64,000 nucleotides of DNA from Clostridiales bacterium (GCA_017620475.1 JAFZQI010000036.1:1-64000); one strand, 5' to 3'; shown: positions 50,601-59,573, numbered from the stretch's first letter. Notes: generated by a model from the letters alone, not told the origin. Translations and numbers: made by a program.

Positions 50601-51506
50601 GCACCATTCAAGGAAATCCTGCTGTCTGATCTCATTGTCCTTCTCTTTCTTCACGAAAGGAACATCCGGGATCAGCCCACGAAGGACCGTAAGCGCATCG
50701 ATCCGTCTTTCAACGGCTTCCTTCGTGATGGAGATGATCCTGTGATAGGTGGAGGATGAAAGGAAATCCTCGCTGTTCTTTTTCTTTTTCAGAAGGATCG
50801 TCTTTACCCAATCGAAATAGTCCGGCAGGCTTCTAAGATATGACAGTTTATCCGCCATATCTTCCTTCAATCCCGTATCGTCACGGCCGCTTCCGAATGC
50901 CGCAACCATAGCAAGGAAAGATCTTGACCATTCTTCGCAGTTGATGTCTTCCGAGATCAGTGTCCCCACCGTAGCATCATCGTTCATCAGCGGCATACGC
51001 TGATATTTCAGTTCATCTTCCTGCTCGACTCTCTGTGCAAAGGAATAGGCGTCCGAGAAAACTTCATCGAAAGCTTCCCGAAGGAGTTTTCTTCCATGCA
51101 CATCATCCAGGACCGCACTTTTCGGTTCAAGAAGGACGTTACCTTTCTCATCCCGGCTCTGTGCAGAGAAATTACTGATCACACGGCTGCAGAAGGAATC
51201 GATCGTGGAGATATATGCCGATGGCAAAGCCGCGATCTGTTCACTCAGATACTTACGTGTCTGCGCATCCTTCGTTCCCGCCAGTTTCTCACGAAGTTTC
51301 TTATCCAGCTTCGCACTCATATTGGCAGCGGCGGCATTAGTAAATGTCATGACAAGAACATTCTCCACGGAGAGCTCGTGATCCAGAATGCGCTTAACGA
51401 TCCTTTCGGTCATAACGGTCGTCTTGCCCGATCCCGCAGCGGCACTGACCAGAATATTTCCGCACGGAGCATCAACTATAAGCTGTTGTTCTTTACTCAG
51501 TCCCAT
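47610..51506 (-). CDS. addA: AddA, helicase-nuclease subunit of the AddAB recombination enzyme
   Basis: A 1298-residue subunit that unwinds and degrades broken DNA ends for RecA loading. It is a UvrD-type helicase: VSAAAGSGKTTVMTERIV (Walker A), EIYIDEYQDNSGVQ (motif II), FVGDVKQSIYRFRHA (motif III), MTIHKSKGLEFPYVFL and LLYVALTRAERKVFV (V and VI). The C-terminal nuclease has VLIDYKSDRL. The start ATG at 51506 has GGAGG 7 bases upstream; a GTG at 51512 is too close to it. It begins 3 bases from the addB stop. Confidence 0.97.
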   Translation of the reverse strand: MGLSKEQQLIVDAPCGNILVSAAAGSGKTTVMTERIVKRILDHELSVENVLVMTFTNAAAANMSAKLDKKLREKLAGTKDAQTRKYLSEQIAALPSAYISTIDSFCSRVISNFSAQSRDEKGNVLLEPKSAVLDDVHGRKLLREAFDEVFSDAYSFAQRVEQEDELKYQRMPLMNDDATVGTLISEDINCEEWSRSFLAMVAAFGSGRDDTGLKEDMADKLSYLRSLPDYFDWVKTILLKKKKNSEDFLSSSTYHRIISITKEAVERRIDALTVLRGLIPDVPFVKKEKDNEIRQQDFLEWCNFLEENGRCILTDPDITWDEICEIRRRIPSEKLPSYTTKSMDPVLLQFDALAGNIYELAYILAGVKKTKDFAESLKDETRYFFGKTLEEIREEQMEMFPIYERYFEMVFAAERVYQQKKRQEHAMDFSDQEQIALSLIKNPEVCGYYRELFDEIYIDEYQDNSGVQDAIVQCFCRNNVFFVGDVKQSIYRFRHAKPQMFLDRCELYRAGGEGKLFTLNNNFRSVPGILSSVNTIFSSIMSEEYADIEYDSSHALHPGLEDADYPQVSGADITLILAHDTKPDDETSLEGSSDSDQILDIKEAEKVQKEALIVAGKIEELKKQKDFSYDQCVILTTSNRGAMAAADILMKCGIPAQGPSIGNILTQPDLRVMLDLARLADNIYQDIPLAGVMKSKIRQASFTDADLLSIYLFSNHGADHDLSFSEKVMKFAREDTSELSQRVRDLLSFINDLRTYAMQMTMTKWLEHVYAATGYPAFVLSQDDGDARYYALMALVNWATRFDMGRRSGLRAFVGYIDELDQGKDKSTEIDLSEPLENVVRCMTIHKSKGLEFPYVFLCGIQSSPRSSDTQLILSEKGDLSARRYLASAGSVYEPHDYYLLAKEEKREAEAERIRLLYVALTRAERKVFVISLITRTKEDKIEACDAVLSAGEETSEKYPAAVMYSLKTHLTRLMGGLIRVPEYPLTKAIRSSEPIYYGDLDFSKGERDAESGELALISDSTDALGDNRGEKRPPVEEQYRAARNRHPDVSFSEEQNDRLSHLDRDVHEWAAPDLVPSKTTVSEMKRILSEEPEEEQEENIRFQAVNMLVRESDQKWKEKGYTASQMGTLLHSVWQYVDFTGLLRKGETPDWKEILQILSKHGMIDRDQIDLLSPFAGNMQMFYESEILQKMAEAETRPESGPYREIPFALAMPNEQKDFSLVQGMIDCWFLDEDGQAVLIDYKSDRLSGTAEEKKQELKNRYQVQLDMYAQAITAATERPVKKKIIWLIRDGLSFEL

Positions 51507-51508
51507 GA

Positions 51509-54500
51509 TCACTCCTCCTTTCTCCGGATCGCCGTAAAGAAAAGATCCGGGTTTTTCATGGCTTTGCCGTCTTCCTTCAGGATCGAAGGCAGTTCTTTAA
51601 GATAGTGGTAATCCGGAGATGACGCATCACCGTTACAGATCTGCTGATACTCACAATCCGCACACTTCAAAAGAGGCTTCTTCTTGATCTTCGCCGGACG
51701 GGCATCGAAGTGTCCGCTGTAAAGGTTCTCACAATTCTCTTTGATGCGGTCGATCGCAAACTGTCCCATCCTGCGCATATCTTCATCTTCTCTGAAAACC
51801 GAATACCCGCTCTCGTATGTCTCCTTAACGGCGTTTTTTCTTTCCGCATCGATGACTTCCGGATCAAGGGTCTCCGACAATAAAGCACTTCTCTTCTTCA
51901 GCGGAGAAACATGGATGTAGGAAACGCCGTCCGGTTTCAGATCCGGATGCTGCGAGTAATAGACGTGAAGATACGCGGGAAGCTGCACGCTGGCCCCCGA
52001 ATATAAAGCATCGAAATCGATCTTCTTATTCCCCGTTTTATAATCCAGGATCTGAAATGTATTCTGATTCGGGTCAACATCGATACGGTCGATCGTACCA
52101 TTAAATGTCACGACACGTCCGTCTCTGAGCGGAAGATCATATCCCGGGATCTTATCGTCTCCGAAATGCCACTCAAACGAGGTCGGCATGGACTTTTCAG
52201 GATCAAGATCCGAAAAGATCATCGAAAGCGTCTCGGAAGTTCCTGCAAGAAGCTTCGTATCCGCCGCCATCTTCAGCGCCGGATCATCACAATACAGGTA
52301 GCGTTTCTCTTCCTGGGCACGAAGAAGAAGTTCCCTGCTCCAGACCAGTTTATCCTTGGCACGGTATTTCGCCAGGATATTCTCCTTACTTTCCGGATCT
52401 TCTGCCTTCGTATACTCATCACGGAACTCCGTCATGGCACGCTCCATCACAGTATGCGCCAGCGTACCCATATCTGTAGCCAGGACCTGCTGGATATCCC
52501 TTTCTTTGATCTTCACGACCTTCTCACAGAAATAGTGATACGGACAATAAAGATAACTCTCGACCGATGAAACACTCATCAGGAGACGGTCGCCATAACG
52601 CTGCGCCATCAGGTCCTCCGGAATCGTAAGAGAAGTCTCGTTTTTCTTTCCGAATGAGAGATCTTTCGCAGCAAAGAATCTCTGCCAGATCGATACGGCC
52701 TCATCGTACTCTTTCTCGGATACCTTCAGATTGCCGGAGATCACATCCCGCAAATAGTCTTCCATCTTGTCACGGATCAGGACACGCGGATCAGAAAGCG
52801 ACAGATGATCCAATATTTCATATTTCGCTCTCGGATACGTATCCCGGAAGAAGAGAACGACAGAAGAAGGTTCGACCGAATTCTGCACGGTGAAGATCAA
52901 TCTGTCTGTCGGCGCATCGAGAAGCGCATAGGACGTAAAGAAGTCGGCATAGGACTGGTCCTTGGCATGATTCGGGAACTCGATCGCAAGTTTTTCCGAC
53001 AGGATCGTTCTTTCACGGTTACGAAGATAACCTTCCGAAGGAGAGGTGTACGGGAAATTCTTTCTCTGGGAACCGACGACGAACATCAGTTTACAGGACC
53101 GGCGGTAGCCATTTGCCGGTGTCGTGATCGTCACCTGATCTACGTAAGAAGGGATCGCATTCAGGCTCTTACTCTCCAGGGAACTAAGGAGCGCATCACG
53201 GAAATTGGCAAGGGTGATCGGGAAATCACCAAGAGGTCCGGACATCGCGACCAGCGCATCGTCCGCATAGTTGTAAGAGAGGGCTAAAGCCAGGGCCGCC
53301 TGCTGATTACCGGCCTTCTGCCACTCCTCGACAAAACTCTCCACATGTTCTCTCTGGCCGCAGGTCATATTGTGAAGCGCAACGGCTTTATCACGACAGG
53401 TCTTCGCCTTTTCCAAAACAGCTAATTCCTCTGCCGTTTTCTTCAGGACCGGCAGGATGACCGACACCGCTTCCTTCTCCGCAACGGTGGAGACATACTG
53501 ATCACACGAAAGCATTTTCTTTTTATTCTTTACACCGTGGGCAAGAAGGAAATTCTCGAACCGCAGGATCGTATCGATATCTACGGTCACAAAGCCCGAC
53601 TTCAGATATGCGATTACGGAAGGGATGTCCCAGTGAAAAACGGAGATGTCCATGATCGATGTCAGATACTGCGTCCATATCGTCCCGAGAAGCGCCTGCT
53701 TCGAATCGACGAAAACATCCAGACCGTACCGGGCAAATGCCGCGTGAAGGCTCGTAGAATACTGCTCCATATCACACATCACGACCGTGATGTCCCGGTA
53801 GCGGAGGTCTTCGAATTCCACGACCTGCTTGATCCTGGCCGCCACGTATTCCAGTTCATCCGAGATCTGATGGAACACCTTGATCTCCAAAGGCAGATCC
53901 AGATCTTCCCGCTTCTCGCAGGATCTTCCGGCATAATCGGATGACATGATGGCAAGGGCAGGATCCCGATCGGTCACCGGACCTGCTTTCTCCACTGAAT
54001 CCGGAGTGATCACTTCAAGCAAAGACCGGATCGTCTTCTCTCCGAAGTGGCAGATATCCTCTCCCATCTCCTCCTCCTTATCCGTTCCGGCAACACAGGT
54101 GATCGTGACCTTAGAGGTTACGGCGGCAAGCTTTGTAACAATGTTATACTCTTCCGGAGTGAAGTTTCTGCTCTCTCCGAACCCCATGATCCAGCATGAG
54201 GACTCCCTCAGGAAGGAAAGTCGGGACAGAGGCCACTCCTTCGTCTCGGGGGCATCCTCCATGAAGAGGCGCAGCACTTCATCCAGGCGTCTCATCGAAT
54301 CGCGTTCCGGCGCAAAGCCCAGTTCTTCCCGAAGGGAATCCAGCTTCACCAGAAGATGACCGAAGTCCCGTATCTTCCCGGCCGTCAAAGGACTGACATC
54401 GGAAAGATCCGCTTCTTCCAGCATCTGCCCGCTGATTCCGTATCGATAAAAATCGCCGAGCACTTCGTCCAGGTCAGAGACAAAGCCGACCCGGGAAGCG

Positions 54501-54859
54501 TAATTCCCCAGCACGCTGAATTCGTCCGTATTTTCCGAAAGGATACGATGGATGAGGATCGTCCGTCCTGCGGGGCTTAACGACTTACCGCCACGCCCGC
54601 CGGCTTCGCTTAACACACGGTAGGCAAATCTCGAGAAACTGACGACATCGATCATCATGAAGGCCGCATCTGCGTCTTCTCCGCCCTTTTTCTCCTTAAG
54701 GATCTCGATGTAGCGGCGCTCGACTTCCGCCTTCATTTTCTCGGGAACAATAATATAACCGCGCCTTGTCGGCCATTTCACGGCTTCATCACAAATTCGG
54801 GAAAGACATGTATCGATCAACGAGACCGGGTGCTCGCCATAGATCAAATGAAACGCCAT
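51509..54859 (-). CDS. addB: AddB, nuclease subunit of the AddAB recombination enzyme
   Basis: A 1116-residue partner of AddA with an inactive helicase-like N-terminal region, where the Walker-type loop is poorly conserved (IYGEHPVSLIDTCL), and an active C-terminal nuclease with FQILDYKTGNK. The four Fe-S cysteines are present: one in YLYCPYHYF and three in LKCADCEYQQICNG (C-x2-C-x5-C), a [4Fe-4S] staple typical of AddB. Start ATG at 54859 with GGAGG 8 bases upstream. It follows the acyl ligase gene by 18 bases, so the two share a transcript. Confidence 0.96.
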   Translation of the reverse strand: MAFHLIYGEHPVSLIDTCLSRICDEAVKWPTRRGYIIVPEKMKAEVERRYIEILKEKKGGEDADAAFMMIDVVSFSRFAYRVLSEAGGRGGKSLSPAGRTILIHRILSENTDEFSVLGNYASRVGFVSDLDEVLGDFYRYGISGQMLEEADLSDVSPLTAGKIRDFGHLLVKLDSLREELGFAPERDSMRRLDEVLRLFMEDAPETKEWPLSRLSFLRESSCWIMGFGESRNFTPEEYNIVTKLAAVTSKVTITCVAGTDKEEEMGEDICHFGEKTIRSLLEVITPDSVEKAGPVTDRDPALAIMSSDYAGRSCEKREDLDLPLEIKVFHQISDELEYVAARIKQVVEFEDLRYRDITVVMCDMEQYSTSLHAAFARYGLDVFVDSKQALLGTIWTQYLTSIMDISVFHWDIPSVIAYLKSGFVTVDIDTILRFENFLLAHGVKNKKKMLSCDQYVSTVAEKEAVSVILPVLKKTAEELAVLEKAKTCRDKAVALHNMTCGQREHVESFVEEWQKAGNQQAALALALSYNYADDALVAMSGPLGDFPITLANFRDALLSSLESKSLNAIPSYVDQVTITTPANGYRRSCKLMFVVGSQRKNFPYTSPSEGYLRNRERTILSEKLAIEFPNHAKDQSYADFFTSYALLDAPTDRLIFTVQNSVEPSSVVLFFRDTYPRAKYEILDHLSLSDPRVLIRDKMEDYLRDVISGNLKVSEKEYDEAVSIWQRFFAAKDLSFGKKNETSLTIPEDLMAQRYGDRLLMSVSSVESYLYCPYHYFCEKVVKIKERDIQQVLATDMGTLAHTVMERAMTEFRDEYTKAEDPESKENILAKYRAKDKLVWSRELLLRAQEEKRYLYCDDPALKMAADTKLLAGTSETLSMIFSDLDPEKSMPTSFEWHFGDDKIPGYDLPLRDGRVVTFNGTIDRIDVDPNQNTFQILDYKTGNKKIDFDALYSGASVQLPAYLHVYYSQHPDLKPDGVSYIHVSPLKKRSALLSETLDPEVIDAERKNAVKETYESGYSVFREDEDMRRMGQFAIDRIKENCENLYSGHFDARPAKIKKKPLLKCADCEYQQICNGDASSPDYHYLKELPSILKEDGKAMKNPDLFFTAIRRKEE

Positions 54860-54877
54860 AATCACTACCTCCTTTTA

Positions 54878-56719
54878 TCAGAGGGTATCCAGATTCTGTC
54901 CGTTCGCTGCTTTCATTGTCGTACCGGCTTTCTCAAGCGTCGACTCGATCGCCTGCTGCTCCGCAGGTCTCTTGACCTTAAGAGTAGTGGTCTTCACCAT
55001 CTCCGTCTCCGAGAAAACGAAGTAGTGGATCGCCTTGTACGACGGCATCTGATGATTGACTTCCTTCATCTTCGCACTCAGATACTCACGTATCGCCTTA
55101 TCACCTGCCGTGGTATCCGGGACGGGAAGATTCTCACCGATCACCTTACGGTCGATCAGGAGTTTGGCGCAGATATCTACTGCATCCTTATCGTCCTTGG
55201 CTCCCCAGACGAAGGCTTCCTTCACGCCCGGGATATTGTTCAGAAGGGACTCCATCTCTTCCGGGAATGCCTTCTTTCCGTTGGTAAGAACGATCATGGA
55301 CTTCACACGTCCGGTGATGTGCAGGCAACCTTTCTTATCCAGGTAACCCATATCACCCGTGTGGAACCATCCATCCTCTTCGAGCACCTCTGCCGTAGCT
55401 TCCGGATTCTCATAGTAACCCTGCATGACACAGTCACTCCTAGATAATATCTCACCCACTGTCCCAATTTTCGGACTGTCCGTATCGATCTTCACTTCAA
55501 TACCGGTAAGCGGACGTCCGACACTTCCGTAGACATTGTATTTCGTAGTGGTAACGGCGATAACCGGAGACGTCTCCGTAAGTCCGTATCCCATCAGGAA
55601 CTCAAATCCCCAGTTGTTGAAATCTTCGATATAGTTCTTCGCGATACCGGCGCCTCCGATAACGATCAGGCGCAGGTGTCCGCCAAGCTTCTTAATGATC
55701 GACGAGAAGAACACACGGCGAAGATCGATCTTGAATTTACGGAGGAAATTACTTATCGGGATCATGATATCGATCAGACCGCCTTTGCCGGATTCCTCAA
55801 TACCCGTCTTGATCTTTCCGTGGATATTTTCGAAAAGCAGCGGCACCGAGATACACGCTTCTACGTGCCACTCATTGAGGTTCTTCACGATATAGCGAAG
55901 TCCGTCCGAGAAGCAGATGCAGCATCCTCTGGCCAGCATGAAGTATTCACATGTATTTTCAAATGTATGGTGAAGCGGCAATATCGAGAAGATACGCTCT
56001 CCCGGATTCAATGTCAGGATCGTGGAGATGGCATATACATTCGTCATGATGTTCTTATGGGAAAGCATGACGCCCTTACTCATCGCCGTCGTACCGGATG
56101 TAAAGAGAATGATCCTGGTCTGGTCGGGATCAATGGCAACACGCCGGATAATGCTGCTGCCCTTTTCCACCGACTCCTTGCCTTCCTCGATCCAATCGAG
56201 AATATCCACGAATTTCGGATCTTCTTTCGGCCAGGTCTGATTGGCGGGCAGATACTCCGTACACATGCAGACATACTTCTGCACCTTCACACCATTCTCC
56301 GATTCGTGAGCGGCAATATCCATCACCATCTCGTGATGTTTCTGATGATAGAAAAGCACATCGACCTTACCGCGGATAAGAAGGTTCACCAGTTCCTGCT
56401 CCGGAAGAAGACGGTCAAGGGGGATACCCACGGACCCGCTGCTTAAGATCGCGGAATAAGAAACCATCCATTCATATGCATTCTCACCAACGACAGCAAG
56501 ATGTTTTCCCTGAAAACCGGAAAGGCTGATCGCTTCAGCCAGATATTCAACATCTGACGCGAAATCATTGTATGTCTTATGGATCTCCGCTTCCGTCGGT
56601 TTCCTACGGAAAACGAAAGCATCCTTCGTGGCGTATTTCTCCTTCGAACCCAGGATCAGGTCGCGCATCGTATCATAACGAACGCCCTCGTGTAGTGGTT
56701 TTCCGACTATGCTCGGCAT
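54878..56719 (-). CDS. AMP-dependent acyl-CoA/acyl-ACP synthetase
   Basis: A 613-residue adenylate-forming enzyme expected to activate fatty acids. Motifs: IILFTSGTTAMSKGVMLSH (P-loop), GYGLTETSPVIAVT (A5), GWFHTGDMGYLDKKGCLHITGR (A7-A8) and the C-terminal Lys region VKTTTLKVKRPAEQ. It could make acyl-CoA or load the ACP encoded at 58750. The start MPSIVGK at 56719 follows GGAGG closely; the frame to 56929 reads through the promoter. Its promoter carries the MarR-type palindrome found before marR. addB and addA lie downstream. Confidence 0.9.
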   Translation of the reverse strand: MPSIVGKPLHEGVRYDTMRDLILGSKEKYATKDAFVFRRKPTEAEIHKTYNDFASDVEYLAEAISLSGFQGKHLAVVGENAYEWMVSYSAILSSGSVGIPLDRLLPEQELVNLLIRGKVDVLFYHQKHHEMVMDIAAHESENGVKVQKYVCMCTEYLPANQTWPKEDPKFVDILDWIEEGKESVEKGSSIIRRVAIDPDQTRIILFTSGTTAMSKGVMLSHKNIMTNVYAISTILTLNPGERIFSILPLHHTFENTCEYFMLARGCCICFSDGLRYIVKNLNEWHVEACISVPLLFENIHGKIKTGIEESGKGGLIDIMIPISNFLRKFKIDLRRVFFSSIIKKLGGHLRLIVIGGAGIAKNYIEDFNNWGFEFLMGYGLTETSPVIAVTTTKYNVYGSVGRPLTGIEVKIDTDSPKIGTVGEILSRSDCVMQGYYENPEATAEVLEEDGWFHTGDMGYLDKKGCLHITGRVKSMIVLTNGKKAFPEEMESLLNNIPGVKEAFVWGAKDDKDAVDICAKLLIDRKVIGENLPVPDTTAGDKAIREYLSAKMKEVNHQMPSYKAIHYFVFSETEMVKTTTLKVKRPAEQQAIESTLEKAGTTMKAANGQNLDTL

Positions 56720-56781
56720 ACATCCTCCGTATCGGTCAATAGCAAAATACAAGCCGCCTAAGCAACTATGCGCATTTATAG

Positions 56782-56810
56782 ATGATACCACTTTCTTTGC
56801 GTTGCGTCTA
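56782..56810 (-). promoter_or_regulatory. promoter of the acyl ligase-addBA operon
   Basis: TAGACG (56805-56810), 17 bases, TATCAT (56782-56787), with an extended -10 (TGGTATCAT). Confidence 0.6.
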
Positions 56811-56827
56811 TTCTTCAGAAAAATTAT

Positions 56828-56840
56828 TTTGAAATTCAAA
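56828..56840. promoter_or_regulatory. putative MarR operator upstream of the acyl ligase
   Basis: TTTGAAATTCAAA, a palindrome followed by GAA, matching the copy before marR in 15 of 16 positions. It lies 18 bases upstream of the ligase -35 and 73 bases upstream of the plsC -35. Confidence 0.65.
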
Positions 56841-56913
56841 GAATATCCTTCAAAGCCCACCATTTCTATGGCAACAGTGCTTTTCAAAAAAGATAAAAGC
56901 GAAAGGATTTTAT

Positions 56914-56942
56914 TTGACAATCCCGACAATGTGGTCTACATT
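56914..56942 (+). promoter_or_regulatory. promoter of the PlsC-type acyltransferase gene
   Basis: A perfect TTGACA (56914-56919), 17 bases, TACATT (56937-56942), about 40 bases before the ATG at 56983. Confidence 0.7.
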
Positions 56943-56982
56943 ACTTACGAGATATCGTTTGTTATATAGAGGGGAGAAAAAC

Positions 56983-57711
56983 ATGTCTTCAAACGAGAAA
57001 GGGAATACCGCTCCGACGCATTCCGTCGAGGACTTGAATAAGAAATACCCGACGCCCCGTGGATTTACCGGATTCTTCTGGTACCACGTATCGATGGCCA
57101 TCACCAGAATACTCGTCAAACTCCGTGCAGGGGAGAAGGAAAATATCCCGAAGGGCAGTCCCTACGTGATCTGTTCCAATCACCAGACCTATGCAGACGG
57201 CATGTGGATCATGAGCTGTCTTCCGAGAAAACACAGAAAGGTCTTCTGTGCCCTTGCCGCTTCCGACCTTGAGACCAACTATGGCCGTCTCGGCCGCGTC
57301 ATGATGCATGTCGGCCGTGGAATCGCCGTAGACCGTTTCGGTAATCCGGTTAGAGGCCTCATCAAGGCGAAGAAGGAAGTGGAGAACGGTAACATCATTC
57401 TCGTTCATCCGGAAGGAACACGCACCTCAGACGGTCACCTCGGTGAATTTAAAGACGGTGCCGCTTATATCGCCATTAAGGCCGGTGTGCCTCTTCTTCC
57501 CGTCTATATCGAAGGCGGATATCAGGCATGGTCCCGTCACATGAAGAGACCGCAGACCTGGGATCACAAGAATCACAGAAGAAAAAGGATCACGATCCAT
57601 TTCGGCAAGCCCATGCTCCCCGATGTTCACGAGCGCGATCCGCACAAGATGACCGATGCGATCCATACCTGGATGAAAGACATGGAGAGTAAGGACGTCA
57701 ACCTTCAGTAA
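56983..57711 (+). CDS. plsC: 1-acyl-sn-glycerol-3-phosphate acyltransferase (PlsC type)
   Basis: A 242-residue membrane-associated enzyme that makes phosphatidic acid. The catalytic HX4D motif is NHQTYADGMW (H67, D72) and the substrate-binding motif is HPEGTRTSDG, with the further block AIKAGVPLLPVYIEGGY. The N-terminus to residue 30 is hydrophilic. The start ATG at 56983 has GGGGAG 7 bases upstream. It diverges from the acyl ligase gene and would use its product. Confidence 0.92.
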   Translation: MSSNEKGNTAPTHSVEDLNKKYPTPRGFTGFFWYHVSMAITRILVKLRAGEKENIPKGSPYVICSNHQTYADGMWIMSCLPRKHRKVFCALAASDLETNYGRLGRVMMHVGRGIAVDRFGNPVRGLIKAKKEVENGNIILVHPEGTRTSDGHLGEFKDGAAYIAIKAGVPLLPVYIEGGYQAWSRHMKRPQTWDHKNHRRKRITIHFGKPMLPDVHERDPHKMTDAIHTWMKDMESKDVNLQ

Positions 57712-57722
57712 TACACAATTAA

Positions 57723-57757
57723 GACATGCGAAGTGCCCGGCAAAGCATTCTCATGTC
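57723..57757. terminator. bidirectional hairpin between convergent plsC and lipid kinase genes
   Basis: GACATG (57723-57728) pairs with CATGTC (57752-57757), with an inner imperfect stem (GAAGTGC/GCATTC). The tail is TTCTTTT in the plus direction; it is only modestly T-rich. Confidence 0.4.
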
Positions 57758-57781
57758 AGCAAGTTCTTTTCGATTAATTAA

Positions 57782-58750
57782 TTACGAGAAAAAGGCCAGC
57801 TGGATCGCCTGCGGTACGACTTCGTAACGGACGCGGTGGCCATAGAAGTCTTCTCCATCGTAGTTGCCCTGCATCTGCAGATTGCTGTTAAGCGATGTGA
57901 AAATACCGCTGGTGGAACGGTAACAGGTAAACCCGGGTTTACCGATATGTTTGCCCTTTTTATATTTCATCAGCTGAGAAAAAGCTTTGATGCGCGACAT
58001 ATGATCGACGATGCAGACATCGAGCACGCCGTCGTCCACCTTCGCATCCGGTGCGGGGCAGAAACCGCCGCCGTAGCATCTTCCGTTACAGATGCTGACA
58101 AGCGAATAGCGGACATTTTTCTTTTCAACCATCTCACCGTCTTCCAGTTCAATGGAATAATCCATGGTATATCGCCAGCCCCGTATCAGGCAGGAGACCG
58201 CCGCAAAAGTATACGCATTGTTCCGGAAGAAGAGGCTCTTCGGATGCTTCGCCACGATCCTTTTCGCCTTCGCCTGCACCATAGTATCCAGGCCCATCGA
58301 CGCGATATTCAGGCTGTACCGGCTCCAGAACGGCAGATGATTACCCATCAGATCATAACTGTCGATACGCAGCAGATCAATGGAACGGATCCCGGGATTT
58401 GCGAGTTTCTTAAGGATCGAAAGCGGATCCTTGTACTGTTCTTTGGAATAGATCGTGCGGGCAAAGTCATTGCCGGTACCTAAAGGGATCACGGCCATCG
58501 GTGAATTACGGAAAGCCAGGGCATTGGCCACTTCGTGAACCGTCCCGTCTCCGCCGCAGGCAAAGATCAGGCATTCCGACCCGTACTTCTCCGAGTAGGT
58601 CACCGCCAGTTCTTCCGCATGGTTACTGCGTTCGGTATATACGATCTCCGATTTATTCCGAAAATCCGCAGGAAGCTCCCGCACCGCCTTCTCCAGGGCC
58701 TTCTTACGTCTCTTATGGATGTTGGAATTTACAATAAAAATGTATTGCAT
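57782..58750 (-). CDS. diacylglycerol/lipid kinase family protein (YegS/DgkB-like)
   Basis: A 322-residue cytosolic kinase of the DAGK catalytic family. The ATP-binding motif is ACGGDGTVHEVANAL (G66-T70), followed by MAVIPLGTGNDFART and the C-terminal block CNGRCYGGGFCPAPDAKVDDGVLDV. DgkB recycles diacylglycerol to phosphatidic acid. It overlaps the ACP gene by one base, in the marR-acp-kinase operon. Confidence 0.92.
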   Translation of the reverse strand: MQYIFIVNSNIHKRRKKALEKAVRELPADFRNKSEIVYTERSNHAEELAVTYSEKYGSECLIFACGGDGTVHEVANALAFRNSPMAVIPLGTGNDFARTIYSKEQYKDPLSILKKLANPGIRSIDLLRIDSYDLMGNHLPFWSRYSLNIASMGLDTMVQAKAKRIVAKHPKSLFFRNNAYTFAAVSCLIRGWRYTMDYSIELEDGEMVEKKNVRYSLVSICNGRCYGGGFCPAPDAKVDDGVLDVCIVDHMSRIKAFSQLMKYKKGKHIGKPGFTCYRSTSGIFTSLNSNLQMQGNYDGEDFYGHRVRYEVVPQAIQLAFFS

Positions 58751-59046
58751 CAGTTCCCGGCCTCGTGGATCATATTCACGACATCGCCAATGGTGGTGAC
58801 CTTCTCGATAGCCTCATCCGGGATCCTTATATCGTATCTGGCTTCCAGATCGACGACCAGCTCATAAAGCTGCAGAGAATCCATAGGAAGCTCCTCGAAG
58901 ATCATCGTATCTTCGCTAAAGCTGTCCTTCGGCATGTTCAAAAGTTCGGAAAGCATGTTCGCAAGCGTTGCAAAAATATCTTCCTTCTCAAAGCTCATCT
59001 GCTTATTGTCTTCGGAATGATTCTCTTTTCTTTTGGAAACCGCCAT
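58750..59046 (-). CDS. acyl carrier protein
   Basis: A 98-residue ACP with a polar N-terminal extension of about 18 residues and the normal four-helix domain. The phosphopantetheine Ser is S57 in ELPMDSLQLYELV. It is not next to fatty-acid synthase genes, so it is probably a dedicated carrier for the neighbouring ligase or acyltransferase. The start ATG at 59046 is 7 bases from GGAGG; the ATG at 59052 is too close. Confidence 0.93.
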   Translation of the reverse strand: MAVSKRKENHSEDNKQMSFEKEDIFATLANMLSELLNMPKDSFSEDTMIFEELPMDSLQLYELVVDLEARYDIRIPDEAIEKVTTIGDVVNMIHEAGN

Positions 59047-59048
59047 GG

Positions 59049-59546
59049 TCATACCTCCGTATCGTCACGGACGATGCGCTTGTACTGCTCGCCGTTACTG
59101 TATTTCTTATACTGCTCCTCGACGAAAGAATCGATCTTGGCTACCGACTTCGTAAGGATACTTCTTTCTTCCTCCGTAAGGGGATCCATGATACGTTTGA
59201 CCAGCACACGGTGGAATTTCGAATGCATACGATAGGCAAGCTTGCCTTGTCTTGTCAGGGAGATACGGACGATCCTTCGGTCCTTCGTATCACGCTGGCG
59301 TTCCACATACTTCTTTTTGACCAGACGGTCGATGGCCACCGTCAGGGTACCCACCGTGATGCCGAGAATATTGGCCGTCTCCGTCATGGTACGTGCCTCA
59401 TAAGGTCCGATGGCATTCAGCGTGTGAAGTTCCGCGATAGAAAGGTCGGAGAAATAGCCCTTCGACAGCGCCATTTCCTCTGTAAGCAGAACGTTATCAA
59501 AAATATGAAGCAGGCTTTCAGCGAAATCTTGTTCGAGCGGATCCAT
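59049..59546 (-). CDS. MarR-family transcriptional regulator (FabT-like candidate)
   Basis: A 165-residue winged-helix regulator. LHTLNAIGPYEARTMTETANILGITVGTLTVAIDRLVKKKYVERQRDTKDRRIVRISLT is the typical MarR DNA-binding core (helices, recognition helix and beta wing DTKDRR). Genes for ACP and a lipid kinase follow in the same operon, and a palindrome overlaps its own start region, so it probably represses itself and the acyl ligase. FabT, a MarR protein controlling fatty-acid genes, is the closest analogue by context. Confidence 0.9.
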   Translation of the reverse strand: MDPLEQDFAESLLHIFDNVLLTEEMALSKGYFSDLSIAELHTLNAIGPYEARTMTETANILGITVGTLTVAIDRLVKKKYVERQRDTKDRRIVRISLTRQGKLAYRMHSKFHRVLVKRIMDPLTEEERSILTKSVAKIDSFVEEQYKKYSNGEQYKRIVRDDTEV

Positions 59547-59560
59547 ATGATTCTCCCCCC

Positions 59561-59573
59561 TTTGATATTCAAA
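59561..59573. promoter_or_regulatory. putative MarR operator in the marR promoter
   Basis: TTTGATATTCAAA, perfectly palindromic in its outer five bases each side, lies between the -10 and the ribosome binding site of marR, overlapping the likely start. It is followed by GAA as in the other copy. Confidence 0.7.
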
